Assembly: GCA_963732845.1 (NCBI GenBank)
Contig: CAVTBE010000014.1
Coordinates: 124,001-188,000 of the forward strand
DNA length: 64,000 nt
Direction: 5' to 3'
Source: CAVSRC01 sp963732845
GTDB lineage: Bacteria > Pseudomonadota > Alphaproteobacteria > Rhizobiales > Kaistiaceae
Under the pieces are notes generated by a model. The model was not told the origin of the DNA, made no database searches, and worked only from the letters and a program-made list of their open reading frames with translations. Below are positions 8,193 to 16,422 of the stretch, piece by piece. Position 1 is the stretch's first letter. Every line of letters starts with the position of its first letter. The position numbers were made by a program, and so were the translations under genes.

Positions 8193-8531
8193 ATGAAACT
8201 GATCACCGCAATCGTTCAGCCGCATCGCCTCGATCCGGTGCGCGAGGCCCTGACCGAACTGGGCATTCAGGGAATGACCGTCACCGACGTGAAGGGCTAC
8301 GGCCGCCAGAAAGGCCACACCGAAGTCTATCGCGGCACCGAATACGATATCGCCTACCTGCCGAAGACCAAGATCGAGGTTGCCGTCGACGACAGCCGTC
8401 TGGAGGCGGCCATGGAGGCGATCATGCGAGCGGCGCGCACGGGCAGGATTGGCGACGGCAAGATCTTCGTCACCGAGATTCTCGAAGCCGTGCGCATCCG
8501 TACCGGCGAGACCGGGCCGGAGGCGCTTTAG
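8193..8531 (+). CDS. glnK: Nitrogen regulatory protein PII (GlnK/GlnB)
   Basis: Small trimeric signal protein (112 residues) that senses 2-oxoglutarate and ATP/ADP and docks on Amt. It has the PII start KLITAIVQPHRLDPVREAL, the PII signature YGRQKGHTEVYRGTEY with the uridylylated T-loop tyrosine at position 51, and the C-terminal signature GRIGDGKIFV. It directly follows amt, so GlnK rather than GlnB is the likely type. Start ATG 8193 is the conventional PII N-terminus. Confidence 0.95.
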   Translation: MKLITAIVQPHRLDPVREALTELGIQGMTVTDVKGYGRQKGHTEVYRGTEYDIAYLPKTKIEVAVDDSRLEAAMEAIMRAARTGRIGDGKIFVTEILEAVRIRTGETGPEAL

Positions 8532-8549
8532 GCGGAGTCAGGGAGCCGG

Positions 8550-8831
8550 CTATTTAGCCGGCAAATCCCGGCGGGCGGCCTTGCGCTCGGCGTGGCTCCT
8601 GCGGTTGTTCCACCAGCCGACCAGGGCCACGGTCATCCGGCGGTTGAAGCGGCGGATCGGCGGCACGTCGGTGGCGAGGACGAGGAAGCCGAGCGGCACC
8701 ATCCAGTAGCCGAGCACCGGCAGGAAACCGAAGAAGCCCCCGAGGATTATCAGGGCAACGCCGAGACCGATGCGCACCAGCCGGTTTGCCGGCAGGTTGA
8801 GCGAAAATTTGCCGAAGCGGATGCGGGCCAA
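8550..8831 (-). CDS. Small PGPGW-like transmembrane protein
   Basis: A 93-residue inner-membrane protein of unknown function. From a TTG start at 8831, preceded by GAGAGG at 5-base spacing, it reads LARIRFGKFSLNLPANRLVR, then one long hydrophobic stretch with LGGFFGFLPVLGYWMVPLGF, and a basic Arg/Lys-rich tail with WWNNRR. The pattern of two short helices around PVLGYWMVPLG resembles the PGPGW family of putative membrane proteins. An ATG at 8882 in the same frame would add 17 residues with poorer SD. It converges on glnK (stops 19 bases apart). Confidence 0.65.
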   Translation of the reverse strand: MARIRFGKFSLNLPANRLVRIGLGVALIILGGFFGFLPVLGYWMVPLGFLVLATDVPPIRRFNRRMTVALVGWWNNRRSHAERKAARRDLPAK

Positions 8832-8987
8832 GGACGCCTCTCTCGCGAGCCAGGAGCCGCAGAAAGATGGGGAAGACGACACCCCTTGGCAACCTCAATC
8901 GGGCGACAGGGCGCCTGTCCGGCGCATTCCTCTTGCAACGACCGGCCGGTTTGCTATAGGCAGCCGGTCACGCCGTCATGGCGTCGG

Positions 8988-9063
8988 TCCCCGGTAGCTC
9001 AGTTGGTAGAGCAAGCGGCTGTTAACCGCTGGGTCGCTGGTTCGAGTCCGGCCCGGGGAGCCA
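8988..9063 (+). tRNA. tRNA-Asn (anticodon GTT)
   Basis: Cloverleaf with acceptor TCCCCGG (8988-8994) pairing CCGGGGA (9053-9059), a D-arm GCTCAGTTGGTAGAGC, an anticodon loop CTGTTAA reading GTT (Asn), a T-arm with GGTTCGAGTCC, discriminator G at 9060 and an encoded CCA (9061-9063). Total length with CCA is 76 bases. The catabolic cluster starting at 9.4 kb lies downstream of its 3' end, a classic position for integrated DNA. Confidence 0.97.
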
Positions 9064-9443
9064 AACCTTCTCAATAGCTTGGCAGTACACCCGATGTGGT
9101 CTCAAAGCCCTATGCGGCTTGTGGGCAACATCTGGGGCAACATCGCGCCGACTTCAGGACAAGAAAGCCCCGGCCGATGATCTCGACCGGGGCCTCATGT
9201 GGTCCGCCTTTGTGGGTCCGCGTGTCGGCCGGTCGCGTTAACAAGCCATTCAAGGTTGGCAACGATGGGGACCGGATCCTCCGGCTTTGTGCGGAGGACA
9301 TGGCGGCTTTTGCCAAGGCTCTTGGGGCCGGATGGCAGGCCGCGAAGCGCTCGTTTCAATTTCTCCTATGGCCTGCTTCTGTTTTGGACAGCTACCAAAA
9401 CTTGGGCAGTCTTCGCATAGTCCTTCCCACATCAGGGGATTTT
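9064..9443. other. 380-bp non-coding or decayed stretch downstream of tRNA-Asn
   Basis: No convincing gene is seen. All three minus-strand frames stay partly open; one ends (…HADPQRRTT then TGA at about 9195) just before a minus-strand terminator-like hairpin, which could be the tail of a decayed gene. The duplicated phrase GGGCAACATCTGGGGCAACATC (about 9122-9143) is conspicuous. The stretch separates the tRNA from the UbiD gene and may be the scar of an integrated element; no integrase homology is recognised. Confidence 0.4.
9167..9193 (-). terminator. Rho-independent-like hairpin, minus strand
   Basis: GCCCCGG (9167-9173) pairs with CCGGGGC (9187-9193) around a 13-base loop. Read on the minus strand the stem is followed by TTTCTTG, a short T-rich tract. 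There is no intact minus-strand gene upstream that it would serve, so it may belong to a decayed gene. Confidence 0.45.
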
Positions 9444-10883
9444 ATGAGGACCGACCGCGTGACGCATCCTGCTGACAATTCCAGCAACCTTGCGACAACG
9501 GCCGGCGCCTGTGGCTGCGGCGATCAATCCTGCAGAAGCTTTCTCGACGCGGTCGCCGCCGACGGCGAACTGCTGGTGGTAAGCACGACGGTGGACCGCA
9601 AGTTCGATGTCTCGGCCATGCTTTCCCTGGTCGATGACCGAGCGGCGGTCCGCTTCGACAAGATCGCGGGTTCCGGGATGCCGGTGATCGGCAATCTCCT
9701 CACCAGCCGCAAGCGGGTCGCCAAGGCGCTCGGCGTCGAGGTCGCGGACATCCAGAAGACGATCACGGAAGCCATCCGCAAGCCGGTTGCACCGGTGCTC
9801 GTAGACTGTGCGCCGGTGCAGGACGAAATCGTGCGGGAGAAGGTGCTGGCCGGCCTGCCGGTGCCGAACTTCTTCGCCCGCGAGACCGGTGCCTACATAA
9901 CCGCCGGCTTGATCGTCGCCCGCGATCTCGAGACCGGGCGCGGCAACGCCTCCTTCGCGCGCTTCAAGATTTTGAGCGACGACGAGGCGCTGATCGGCGT
10001 CGCGCCCAACCATCATCTGGCCATCCTCGCCCGCAGGGCCGATGCCCGCGGTGAGGCGCTGCCAATCGCCGTGGCGATTGGCGCCCATCCGGCGATCCAG
10101 CTCGCCGCCTGCCTCTATCTGGGCCTCGGGGACGACGAAATGGAGAATGCCGGCGCTCTGCTCGGATCGCCGGTGCGCATGGCCAAGGCGCTGACCTCGG
10201 ACCTGCTGGTCCCGGCCGAGGCCGAGGTCGTGCTGGAGGGCCGCATCCATTCCGATCGGCCGCTGATCGAAGGGCCGGTGTCCGAATATCACGGCATGTA
10301 CGAGGACTATGGCGTCGGACTGGTCTGCTCGTTCCAGGTGCGGACGAACCGCAAGGACGCCATGTTCCAGGTGATCGAGCCCGGCTATCACGCCGAGCAC
10401 ATCTACGTCGTCGCCGTGGCGATCGCCGCCTCACTCAAGATCCAGCTGTCGCGCGTGCTGCAAAATGTCGGCGAAGTGGCGGTCACCGCAGCCGGCTTCG
10501 GCCGCAACGACGTGGTGGTGCAGCTTCAAAATCCGCGCCCCGGCCAGGCGCGCCGCGCCATGGCGGTGTGCTGGGGGGCGGTCAGCATCATCAAGAATGT
10601 CACCATCGTCGACGCGGATGTCGACCCGTGGGACATAGCCGCCGTTGAACTGGCCAAGATGACGCGCATGCGCGCCGATCGTGACGTCCTGATCGTCTCC
10701 GATATGCCCGCCGATCGATCGGAGGCACAAGAGGACGGCGGCGTAGTCGCCAAGATCGGCTATGACGCCACCACCAAGGCAAACGACCGCAGCCAGGGCT
10801 TCGAGCGGGCCCTGCCGCCGGCGGAGTCCTACGCCCGCATGCGCAATTTGCTGGCGGAAATCCGCCCGGACCTCCTGACATGA
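9444..10883 (+). CDS. UbiD-family prenylated-FMN decarboxylase
   Basis: Cytoplasmic (de)carboxylase that uses prenylated FMN made by UbiX. The 479-residue product from ATG 9444 (AGGGGA 5 bases upstream) covers the full family length. Recognisable features are KIAGSGMPVIGNLLTSRKR, the middle-domain SFARFKILSDDEALIGVAPN, the catalytic-region motif RPLIEGPVSEYHGMYEDYGV with the conserved Glu, and KNVTIVDADVDPWD near the C-terminus. The N-terminus carries a Cys-rich ACGCGDQSC stretch that is not usual for UbiD. UbiD enzymes act on hydroxybenzoates, cinnamate-like acrylic acids and heteroaromatic acids; the cluster (ammonia-lyase, hydantoinase, carbamoylase) argues for a catabolic rather than ubiquinone role. 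The ATG of ubiX overlaps its stop. Confidence 0.9.
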   Translation: MRTDRVTHPADNSSNLATTAGACGCGDQSCRSFLDAVAADGELLVVSTTVDRKFDVSAMLSLVDDRAAVRFDKIAGSGMPVIGNLLTSRKRVAKALGVEVADIQKTITEAIRKPVAPVLVDCAPVQDEIVREKVLAGLPVPNFFARETGAYITAGLIVARDLETGRGNASFARFKILSDDEALIGVAPNHHLAILARRADARGEALPIAVAIGAHPAIQLAACLYLGLGDDEMENAGALLGSPVRMAKALTSDLLVPAEAEVVLEGRIHSDRPLIEGPVSEYHGMYEDYGVGLVCSFQVRTNRKDAMFQVIEPGYHAEHIYVVAVAIAASLKIQLSRVLQNVGEVAVTAAGFGRNDVVVQLQNPRPGQARRAMAVCWGAVSIIKNVTIVDADVDPWDIAAVELAKMTRMRADRDVLIVSDMPADRSEAQEDGGVVAKIGYDATTKANDRSQGFERALPPAESYARMRNLLAEIRPDLLT

Positions 10884-11515
10884 CCGACGGTCTCGGCGCG
10901 ACCACGTCCACCTCCCCGCGGGATCCTGCCCGCAGCGCGGCGGCCAGGCGGCGGCTGATTGTTGCCATCACCGGGGCGTCCGGCACCTGCTACGGCATCC
11001 GAGCGCTGGAAATGCTGCGCGAGATCGAGGACGTCGAGACCCACCTGGTGATCTCGCCTGCCGCGGTCCGCACGGCGCAGGAGGAGGGCGTCGCGCTGGC
11101 GGCTGACGACATCCGCGCGCTGGCCGATTTCAACTACGGCCACCGCGACATCGGCGCGGCGATCGCCTCCGGCTCGTTCCGCTCGGCCGGCATGCTGGTC
11201 GCCCCCTGCTCGGTCAAGACGCTGAGCGGCATCGCCAACTGTTATGCCGAAGACCTGATCACGCGCGCCGCCGACGTCTGCCTCAAGGAGCGCCGGCCGG
11301 TGGTGCTGATGGTGCGTGAGACGCCGTTCCACGCCGGGCACATCGCGCTGATGGACCAGGCCACGCGCAGCGGCGCCATCATCATGCCACCGGTTCCCGC
11401 CTTCTACACGCGACCGCAGACGATTGACGACATCATCAACCAGAGCGTGGGCCGGGCCCTCGACCTGCTCAGCATCAGCCACCCTTCGGTCCGACGATGG
11501 AAAGGAGAGCCCTGA
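10880..11515 (+). CDS. ubiX: Flavin prenyltransferase (UbiX/Pad1)
   Basis: Makes prenylated FMN, the cofactor of the UbiD-family protein encoded immediately upstream (ATGA overlap at 10880-10883). The 211-residue protein has the UbiX core ITGASGTCYGIRALEML, LVISPAAVRT, the phosphate/FMN site APCSVKTLSGIANCYAEDLI, ERRPVVLMVRETPFHAGHIA and PPVPAFYTRPQTIDDIIN. A polar ~25-residue extension precedes the core. Tight pairing with UbiD in the catabolic cluster means the decarboxylase can be matured wherever the cluster travels. Confidence 0.95.
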   Translation: MTDGLGATTSTSPRDPARSAAARRRLIVAITGASGTCYGIRALEMLREIEDVETHLVISPAAVRTAQEEGVALAADDIRALADFNYGHRDIGAAIASGSFRSAGMLVAPCSVKTLSGIANCYAEDLITRAADVCLKERRPVVLMVRETPFHAGHIALMDQATRSGAIIMPPVPAFYTRPQTIDDIINQSVGRALDLLSISHPSVRRWKGEP

Positions 11516-11668
11516 AGACTTGCCGCGCGAGCAGGTGAACGGGTCGACGTTTCCGAAGTACAAAGACTACCTAAAATACATGAATCTTTCTGCATGCGGA
11601 CACGGAGTAAAACGAGAGAAGACACTGGGATAGACTGGAACATAGGACAACAACATGGAGATCACGTC

Positions 11669-13282
11669 ATGCTGCCTTGTCGTCTAAAGAATTTGGATCT
11701 GTTCGGGCGGGTCGGAAGCACGCTCACCCTGATACTTGCACTGACCGGTGCGATGCCGGTTGTGGTGGGCGCGACCGCCGCCACGGCGGCCGAGGCGCCC
11801 ATCAGCGGGGGCGAGATGACCATCATCAACGGCTCCGACATCACCAGCTGGGATCCGGCGATCACCAGCGGCACCTATCCGGGCGGCCCGATGGACGTGC
11901 GTGACGCCATCTACGGCGTCGTGGTCTATCTCGACGTCAACGGCAAGGTGCAGGGCGGCATGGCCGAGAGCCTGACCAGCGATGACGCAACGACCTGGAC
12001 GCTGAAGCTGCGCCCCAACATCACATTCAGCGACGGTACGCCCTACGACGCCAAAGCTGTGAAATACAATTGGGACCGCATGGCCGATCCGGCCACGATG
12101 GCGCCGACCCAGGCGTTTGTCGCCAAGTGGAACAAGAGCATCAAGATCATCGATGCGTTGACGCTCACCATCACGCTCGGCGAGGCGGACCGCAATTTCG
12201 GCTCGGAACTTTCACAGCAGGCGCCGTTCATCGCCTCGCCTAACGCACTTGCTGCCGCCAAGCAGCCCTCCGACATCAAGCCCGTCGGCGCCGGCGCCTT
12301 CTTGCTCGACCATTGGGATCAAGGGGTGTCGATGACGTTGAAGCGCAACCCCGACTACTGGGATCAGCCGCGCCCCTATCTCGACACGCTCAACTTCAAG
12401 ATCATCCCGGAAACCAATAGCCGTATCGCCACCGTGGTTCAGGGCGGCGCGACGATGATGGCCGGCTACCCCTATCAGTTCGGCTCCAACGCCACTGCAC
12501 CGGGGATAGCCACCAAGGAAATCCCGATTCCGGGTCTCTATCGCGCCTATTTCAACCAAAAGTCCGGCTCGTTTACCGACCTTCGGGCCCGCAAGGCGTT
12601 CTACGAGGCCATCGACCGCGCCCGTCTGATGCAAGCCTACACGCAGATGACCGGCTATGTTACGCCGAACAACTATTTCACCAAGACATCGCCCTATTAT
12701 CAGACGCAGTATAACCTGCCTGAATACAATCCAGAGGACGCGCAGGCGCTGTTCGACCAACTGGCTGCCGATGGCAAGCCCTTCAACATCAAACTGGTCA
12801 CCTATTCCAACTCGGACCTCAAGCGGCTGGCGTCCTATGTCCAGCAGGCCATGAGCGTCTACAAGAATGTCAAGGTGGACGTGAACATCGTCGACCAAGC
12901 GATGTTGACCCCGACCTGCAAGGACCAATTGAACTTCGATCTCTGCGTCGACGGCGGCGTGCTGGTTGCCAACGGGCCCGAGCCGATCATTTCGAGCCAG
13001 CTCGGCACCGGCGGCACCTTCAACTGGGGGCAATACCACAACCCGAAGATGGACGAGGCGCTCGCCGCCGCCAGCGCCACGATGGATGAGGCGCAGGTGA
13101 AGGCCGACTATCTGGAGGTCCAGAAGATGGTCGCCGAGGACCTGCCGCTCTACGTCTTCGGTTCGGAGACCCGCTACCTGCTGCTGCGCGACAACACAGG
13201 CGGCATCGTGCCCTCAGACGGCGGGATGCTGCAGAAGCAGTATCTCTACGTCTGCAAGGACAAGTGCGCGGCCGCGCCCTAA
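11669..13282 (+). CDS. Dpp/Opp-type ABC transporter substrate-binding protein (SBP_bac_5)
   Basis: Periplasmic binding protein of the peptide/nickel/opine class, 537 residues from ATG 11669 (GGAG 8 bases upstream). A long signal peptide ends near ATAATAAEAP. The mature part has the class pattern GGEMTIINGSDITSWDP, WTLKLRPNITFSDGTPYDAK and YNWDRMADP in the N-terminal lobe, and GAGAFLLDHWDQGVSMTLKR in the middle. Two cysteine pairs near the C-terminus (PTCKDQLNFDLC and YVCKDKC) suggest disulfides. The permeases and ATPases follow after one enzyme gene. The ligand is unknown; context suggests the compound degraded by the cluster. It is preceded by a 153-bp AT-richer spacer that may hold its own promoter. 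Confidence 0.9.
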   Translation: MLPCRLKNLDLFGRVGSTLTLILALTGAMPVVVGATAATAAEAPISGGEMTIINGSDITSWDPAITSGTYPGGPMDVRDAIYGVVVYLDVNGKVQGGMAESLTSDDATTWTLKLRPNITFSDGTPYDAKAVKYNWDRMADPATMAPTQAFVAKWNKSIKIIDALTLTITLGEADRNFGSELSQQAPFIASPNALAAAKQPSDIKPVGAGAFLLDHWDQGVSMTLKRNPDYWDQPRPYLDTLNFKIIPETNSRIATVVQGGATMMAGYPYQFGSNATAPGIATKEIPIPGLYRAYFNQKSGSFTDLRARKAFYEAIDRARLMQAYTQMTGYVTPNNYFTKTSPYYQTQYNLPEYNPEDAQALFDQLAADGKPFNIKLVTYSNSDLKRLASYVQQAMSVYKNVKVDVNIVDQAMLTPTCKDQLNFDLCVDGGVLVANGPEPIISSQLGTGGTFNWGQYHNPKMDEALAAASATMDEAQVKADYLEVQKMVAEDLPLYVFGSETRYLLLRDNTGGIVPSDGGMLQKQYLYVCKDKCAAAP

Positions 13283-13288
13283 CGTGCC

Positions 13289-13316
13289 GAGCGTCCCTCC
13301 GTAGGGGCGCTCTTTT
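13289..13316 (+). terminator. Intrinsic terminator or attenuator after the binding-protein gene
   Basis: GAGCGTCCC-TCCGTA-GGGGCGCTC followed by TTTT forms a strong G/C hairpin with a short T-run 7 bases after the stop codon. A leaky terminator here would make the binding protein more abundant than the permeases downstream, as in many ABC operons. Confidence 0.75.
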
Positions 13317-13408
13317 CCCCGGGACAGGACCGCTCAACGCCGAAATTCCAGGTCGGCGGTCCTGTAACCCTCTTGCGTGCGGGCAGACCAGCCCCGCCCA
13401 ACAAAGCC

Positions 13409-13439
13409 CTGCCGACCGCGGACCAGCTGCGGTCGGCAG
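13409..13439 (+). promoter_or_regulatory. Perfect 11-bp stem-loop upstream of the lyase gene
   Basis: CTGCCGACCGC (13409-13419) and GCGGTCGGCAG (13429-13439) form a perfect stem around a 9-base loop, 31 bases before the ATG at 13471. No T-run follows, so it is not a standard terminator. It could stabilise the 5' end of the downstream message, which would follow from processing after the terminator at 13.3 kb. Confidence 0.5.
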
Positions 13440-13470
13440 CCAAGGAAGTAACTCCCGAAAGGCCCTTACC

Positions 13471-14403
13471 ATGTTCGACAAGCAACCCAGAACGACGTTT
13501 CGGGAGCTGTTCGCCCGCGAGCAAGTGTTTACCCCTTGCGTCTGGGACTGCTACTCCGCCAAGGCCGCCGAGATGGCGGGCTTCAAGGCCATCCTGCTGA
13601 GCGGCGCCTCGCTGGGATTCTCCGTGTCGGGGGTACCGGACATGGGCCTGCACAACCAGGAAGAACTTGTCTGGGCGACCGATCGGATCGCCGATTATTC
13701 TCCGCTGCCGCTGATCATCGACGCTGATGACGGCTTCGGCGACGTGGCGCAGGCCTACCGCACGTGCAAGCGCCTCGCCAAGGCCGGCGCCGCCGCGATC
13801 CTGATCGAGGACACGCCGAACGAGCGCGGCTATGCCCGCTTCGGCCGCGCCATGGAAGCGGCGACGCTCGCCGGCAAGCTCGACGGCAACGTCCCCCACG
13901 AGGTCGTGCCCGCCAATTTGTGGCTCGCCAAGATCAAGGCCGGCATCGAGGCCTGCGCAGGCACGGACTGCGTCATCATCGCCCGCTCCGAATCGAAGCT
14001 CGAAAAGGGCCTCGACGATGCGATCGAGCGTTGCGTGCGCGCGGCCGAACTCGGCGCCGAGATGACCTATGTCCACGGCCTGCGCACGCTCGATGAGTGC
14101 CGGAAGGTCGCCAAGGTGCTGCCCGGCTGGAAGATGTTCGGCGACGTGGCAACCGTGAACGGCAAACCGTTCGTCACCCTCGAAGAGATCGCCGAGCTCG
14201 GCTTCAACCTCGTCACCATGCACTATCTCGAAAAGGGCTCGATGTTCGGCATGATGGACTACGGCCGTCGCGTCTTCGCCGACCGCTCCACCCGCTATGC
14301 CGACGAACACGACATGGGCGGCTATTCCAGGGCCGAGCAGAAGGCGCTGCTGGAGCGCGACAGCGGCTGGCTCGACGCCGAAGCGGAGTGGAAGAAGGTC
14401 TGA
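13471..14403 (+). CDS. PEP mutase/isocitrate lyase superfamily enzyme
   Basis: A 310-residue TIM-barrel enzyme of the ICL/PEPM superfamily, whose members make or break C-C bonds next to carboxylates (2-methylisocitrate lyase, dimethylmalate lyase, oxaloacetate decarboxylase) or P-C bonds. It shows CVWDCYSAKAAEMAGFKAIL, LSGASLGFSVSGVPD, the Mg-binding PLIIDADDGFGD motif, the IEDTPNERGY region and VIIARSESKLEKGLDDAIER. The usual catalytic KRCGH-type Cys loop of methylisocitrate lyases is not evident (loop reads EDTPNERGYARFG), so a true isocitrate-type lyase is doubtful. It is placed between the binding protein and the permeases of the same transporter, which ties it to the cluster's substrate. 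The exact reaction cannot be given. Confidence 0.8.
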   Translation: MFDKQPRTTFRELFAREQVFTPCVWDCYSAKAAEMAGFKAILLSGASLGFSVSGVPDMGLHNQEELVWATDRIADYSPLPLIIDADDGFGDVAQAYRTCKRLAKAGAAAILIEDTPNERGYARFGRAMEAATLAGKLDGNVPHEVVPANLWLAKIKAGIEACAGTDCVIIARSESKLEKGLDDAIERCVRAAELGAEMTYVHGLRTLDECRKVAKVLPGWKMFGDVATVNGKPFVTLEEIAELGFNLVTMHYLEKGSMFGMMDYGRRVFADRSTRYADEHDMGGYSRAEQKALLERDSGWLDAEAEWKKV

Positions 14404-14541
14404 GGCGCCCGGAGGCGGCGGCCGCGCGGGCCGGTCGACCGATCGGACGGACGCAGCCGTGGACGCGGACCTGGCCGTGAACGCCGCGGCCGGTCCCACC
14501 GTTGCGGCCGAGCCGGCGAAACGCTTGAAGGGAGTGGCGCC

Positions 14542-15507
14542 ATGAGAGATAGCATCCTGCGTTACTCGACGGCGGTCGGCGCGCGGCTGCTGGCCGGCAT
14601 ACCCGTGTTCTTCATCGTCACCTTCGCCGCGACGGCGGTGACGAGCCTGGCGCCCGGCTCTCCGGCCCAACTCATTCTCGGCGACAACGCCACGCCCGAA
14701 CAGATCGCCAAGCTAAACGCTGCGTATGGCTATGACCTGCCGGTCCTGGAGCGCTACCTGCACTGGCTCGGCCACGTTGTCAGCGGCGATTTCGGCAAGA
14801 CGCTATTCTCCCAGCAGCCGGTCTCGGCGCTGCTGTTCGACCGCGCCGCGGTAACCTTCGAGATCGCCATCCTCGCCCAGCTAGTGTCCTTCGTCTTGGG
14901 CGTGCCACTGGCCATGTATGCGGCCAGTCACCCTGGCCGGCTCGTCGACACTGTGATGCGCTCGATCTCGTCGCTGATGCTGGCGGTGCCGACCTTCGTC
15001 ATCGTCGTCCTGCTGTCGTGGTTGTTCTCGCAGGTATTGCGCTGGCTTCCCGCCACCGGCTGGGTCACCCTCTCGCAGGATCCGCTCGGCAACCTCTGGT
15101 ATGTGTGCCTGCCGGTAATGTGCCTGTCGGCCCACCAGAGCTCTTATCTCTACCGCGTCAGCCGCAACGAATTCGTCGCCGTGCTGCAGGAGGATTTCGT
15201 AGAGGTCGCGCGGGTGAAGGGCCTTTCGCTGGCCTATATCCTGTTGCGCCACGTGCTGCGCCCGGCCCTGCCGCAGATCATCACCGTCATGGGGCTGTCA
15301 TTCACCTATCTGCTGGCCGGCTCCTTCGTGGTCGAGGCGTATTTCGCCGTGCCCGGCATCGGCTGGACCGCGCTCTCGGCGGTCAAAAGCCACGATCTTG
15401 CCGTGGTCCAGGCCATCCTCTCGCTCACGGTCGTCATCTTCGTGCTGATCTTCATCCTCGTCGACCTCTGCTATGCCCTCATCGATCCGCGGGTGGACGT
15501 CGTATGA
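14542..15507 (+). CDS. Dpp/Opp-type ABC transporter permease (DppB-like)
   Basis: First membrane subunit of the peptide-type importer (321 residues, six predicted helices). It begins with the DppB-like RLLAGIPVFFIVTFAATAV helix and SLAPGSPAQLILGDNATPEQ periplasmic segment. The cytoplasmic ATPase-contact loop is EDFVEVARVKGLSLAYILLR, followed by the VVEAYFAVPGIG motif and the LCYALIDPRV C-terminus. Its stop overlaps the ATG of the next permease (ATGA). Spacing to the lyase upstream is 138 bp. Confidence 0.93.
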   Translation: MRDSILRYSTAVGARLLAGIPVFFIVTFAATAVTSLAPGSPAQLILGDNATPEQIAKLNAAYGYDLPVLERYLHWLGHVVSGDFGKTLFSQQPVSALLFDRAAVTFEIAILAQLVSFVLGVPLAMYAASHPGRLVDTVMRSISSLMLAVPTFVIVVLLSWLFSQVLRWLPATGWVTLSQDPLGNLWYVCLPVMCLSAHQSSYLYRVSRNEFVAVLQEDFVEVARVKGLSLAYILLRHVLRPALPQIITVMGLSFTYLLAGSFVVEAYFAVPGIGWTALSAVKSHDLAVVQAILSLTVVIFVLIFILVDLCYALIDPRVDVV

Positions 15508-16421
15508 CGCCGCTCTATCCCGATCCGGTCGGCGTGCCTGACCAAGAGCCGCTGGCCGACATCGTCGCGACGGCCATGCCGAAAAGCCGACGGCTGCGCT
15601 TCCCCACCTCCTCGATTTTCGAGATCGGCTCGGCATTATTTCTCATCGCGCTGGTGCTCGCCGCCGTCTTCGTTCAAGTCATCCCAGGTCTGGTCAGCCC
15701 GAACTTTCCCTACGGCGATTTCTCCCAACCGCCCGAGCTGTCGCTGAACGGCCTGCTCGGCACCGACGAGATCGGCCGCAGCATCCTTTCCCGCGTGCTG
15801 TGGGGGGCTCGGGCGTCGCTGTCCATCGTGCTGTTCGCCACGTTGATCTCGGCCGGCGTCGGCCTGCTGCTCGGCCTCGTCGCCGGCTTCTACCGCGGCC
15901 TGGCGGAGCGCGTGGTCGATCTTTATGCCAACTCGATGTCGTCGATGCCGTCGATCCTGGTCGTGCTGGCATTCGTCGCCGTCACCGGCTCCTCGGTGGT
16001 CACCATCACGCTGGTGCTCGGCATCCTCGACATCGGCACCTACGCGCGGGTCGCCAAGGGTGGCGTGATCTCGCAGTCGAGCCGCGACTACGTGCTTGCC
16101 GCCCGCGCCATGGGCGCCACCGACCGGCGCATCCTGGTCAAGGAAATCCTGCCCAACCTGGTGCCGGCGCTCACCGCCATCATGCCGACGCTGATGGCCG
16201 GGCTGATCGTCACCGAAGGCTCGCTTTCCTTTCTCGGCTACGGCATTCCCCCGCCGCAGCCGAGCTGGGGCGGCATGATCGCCGCCTCGACCGACCTGTT
16301 GAGCCGGTTTCCGCTGCTGATCTTCGGCCCGATCCTGGCCATCGTGCTGACGGTCTACGCGCTCAACACGGTGGGCGACTATTTTGCCAGGCGTCTCAAC
16401 AGTCGTGACCGGAATGCCTGA
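15504..16421 (+). CDS. Dpp/Opp-type ABC transporter permease (DppC-like)
   Basis: Second membrane subunit (305 residues). A cytoplasmic N-terminus of ~45 residues precedes the first helix, as in DppC. Then come GLLGTDEIGRSILSRVLWGA (the DppC signature), the GATDRRILVKEILPNLVPAL contact loop and the TEGSLSFLGYGIPPPQPSWG motif. It overlaps dppB by ATGA and ends 1 base before the ATP-binding gene's ATG, so all four transport genes are translated as a unit. Confidence 0.93.
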   Translation: MTPLYPDPVGVPDQEPLADIVATAMPKSRRLRFPTSSIFEIGSALFLIALVLAAVFVQVIPGLVSPNFPYGDFSQPPELSLNGLLGTDEIGRSILSRVLWGARASLSIVLFATLISAGVGLLLGLVAGFYRGLAERVVDLYANSMSSMPSILVVLAFVAVTGSSVVTITLVLGILDIGTYARVAKGGVISQSSRDYVLAARAMGATDRRILVKEILPNLVPALTAIMPTLMAGLIVTEGSLSFLGYGIPPPQPSWGGMIAASTDLLSRFPLLIFGPILAIVLTVYALNTVGDYFARRLNSRDRNA

Positions 16422-16422
16422 T

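Noticed and set aside
9096..9443. N-terminal extension of the UbiD protein
   Set aside because: The added residues do not resemble UbiD, and ATG 9444 has a good SD.
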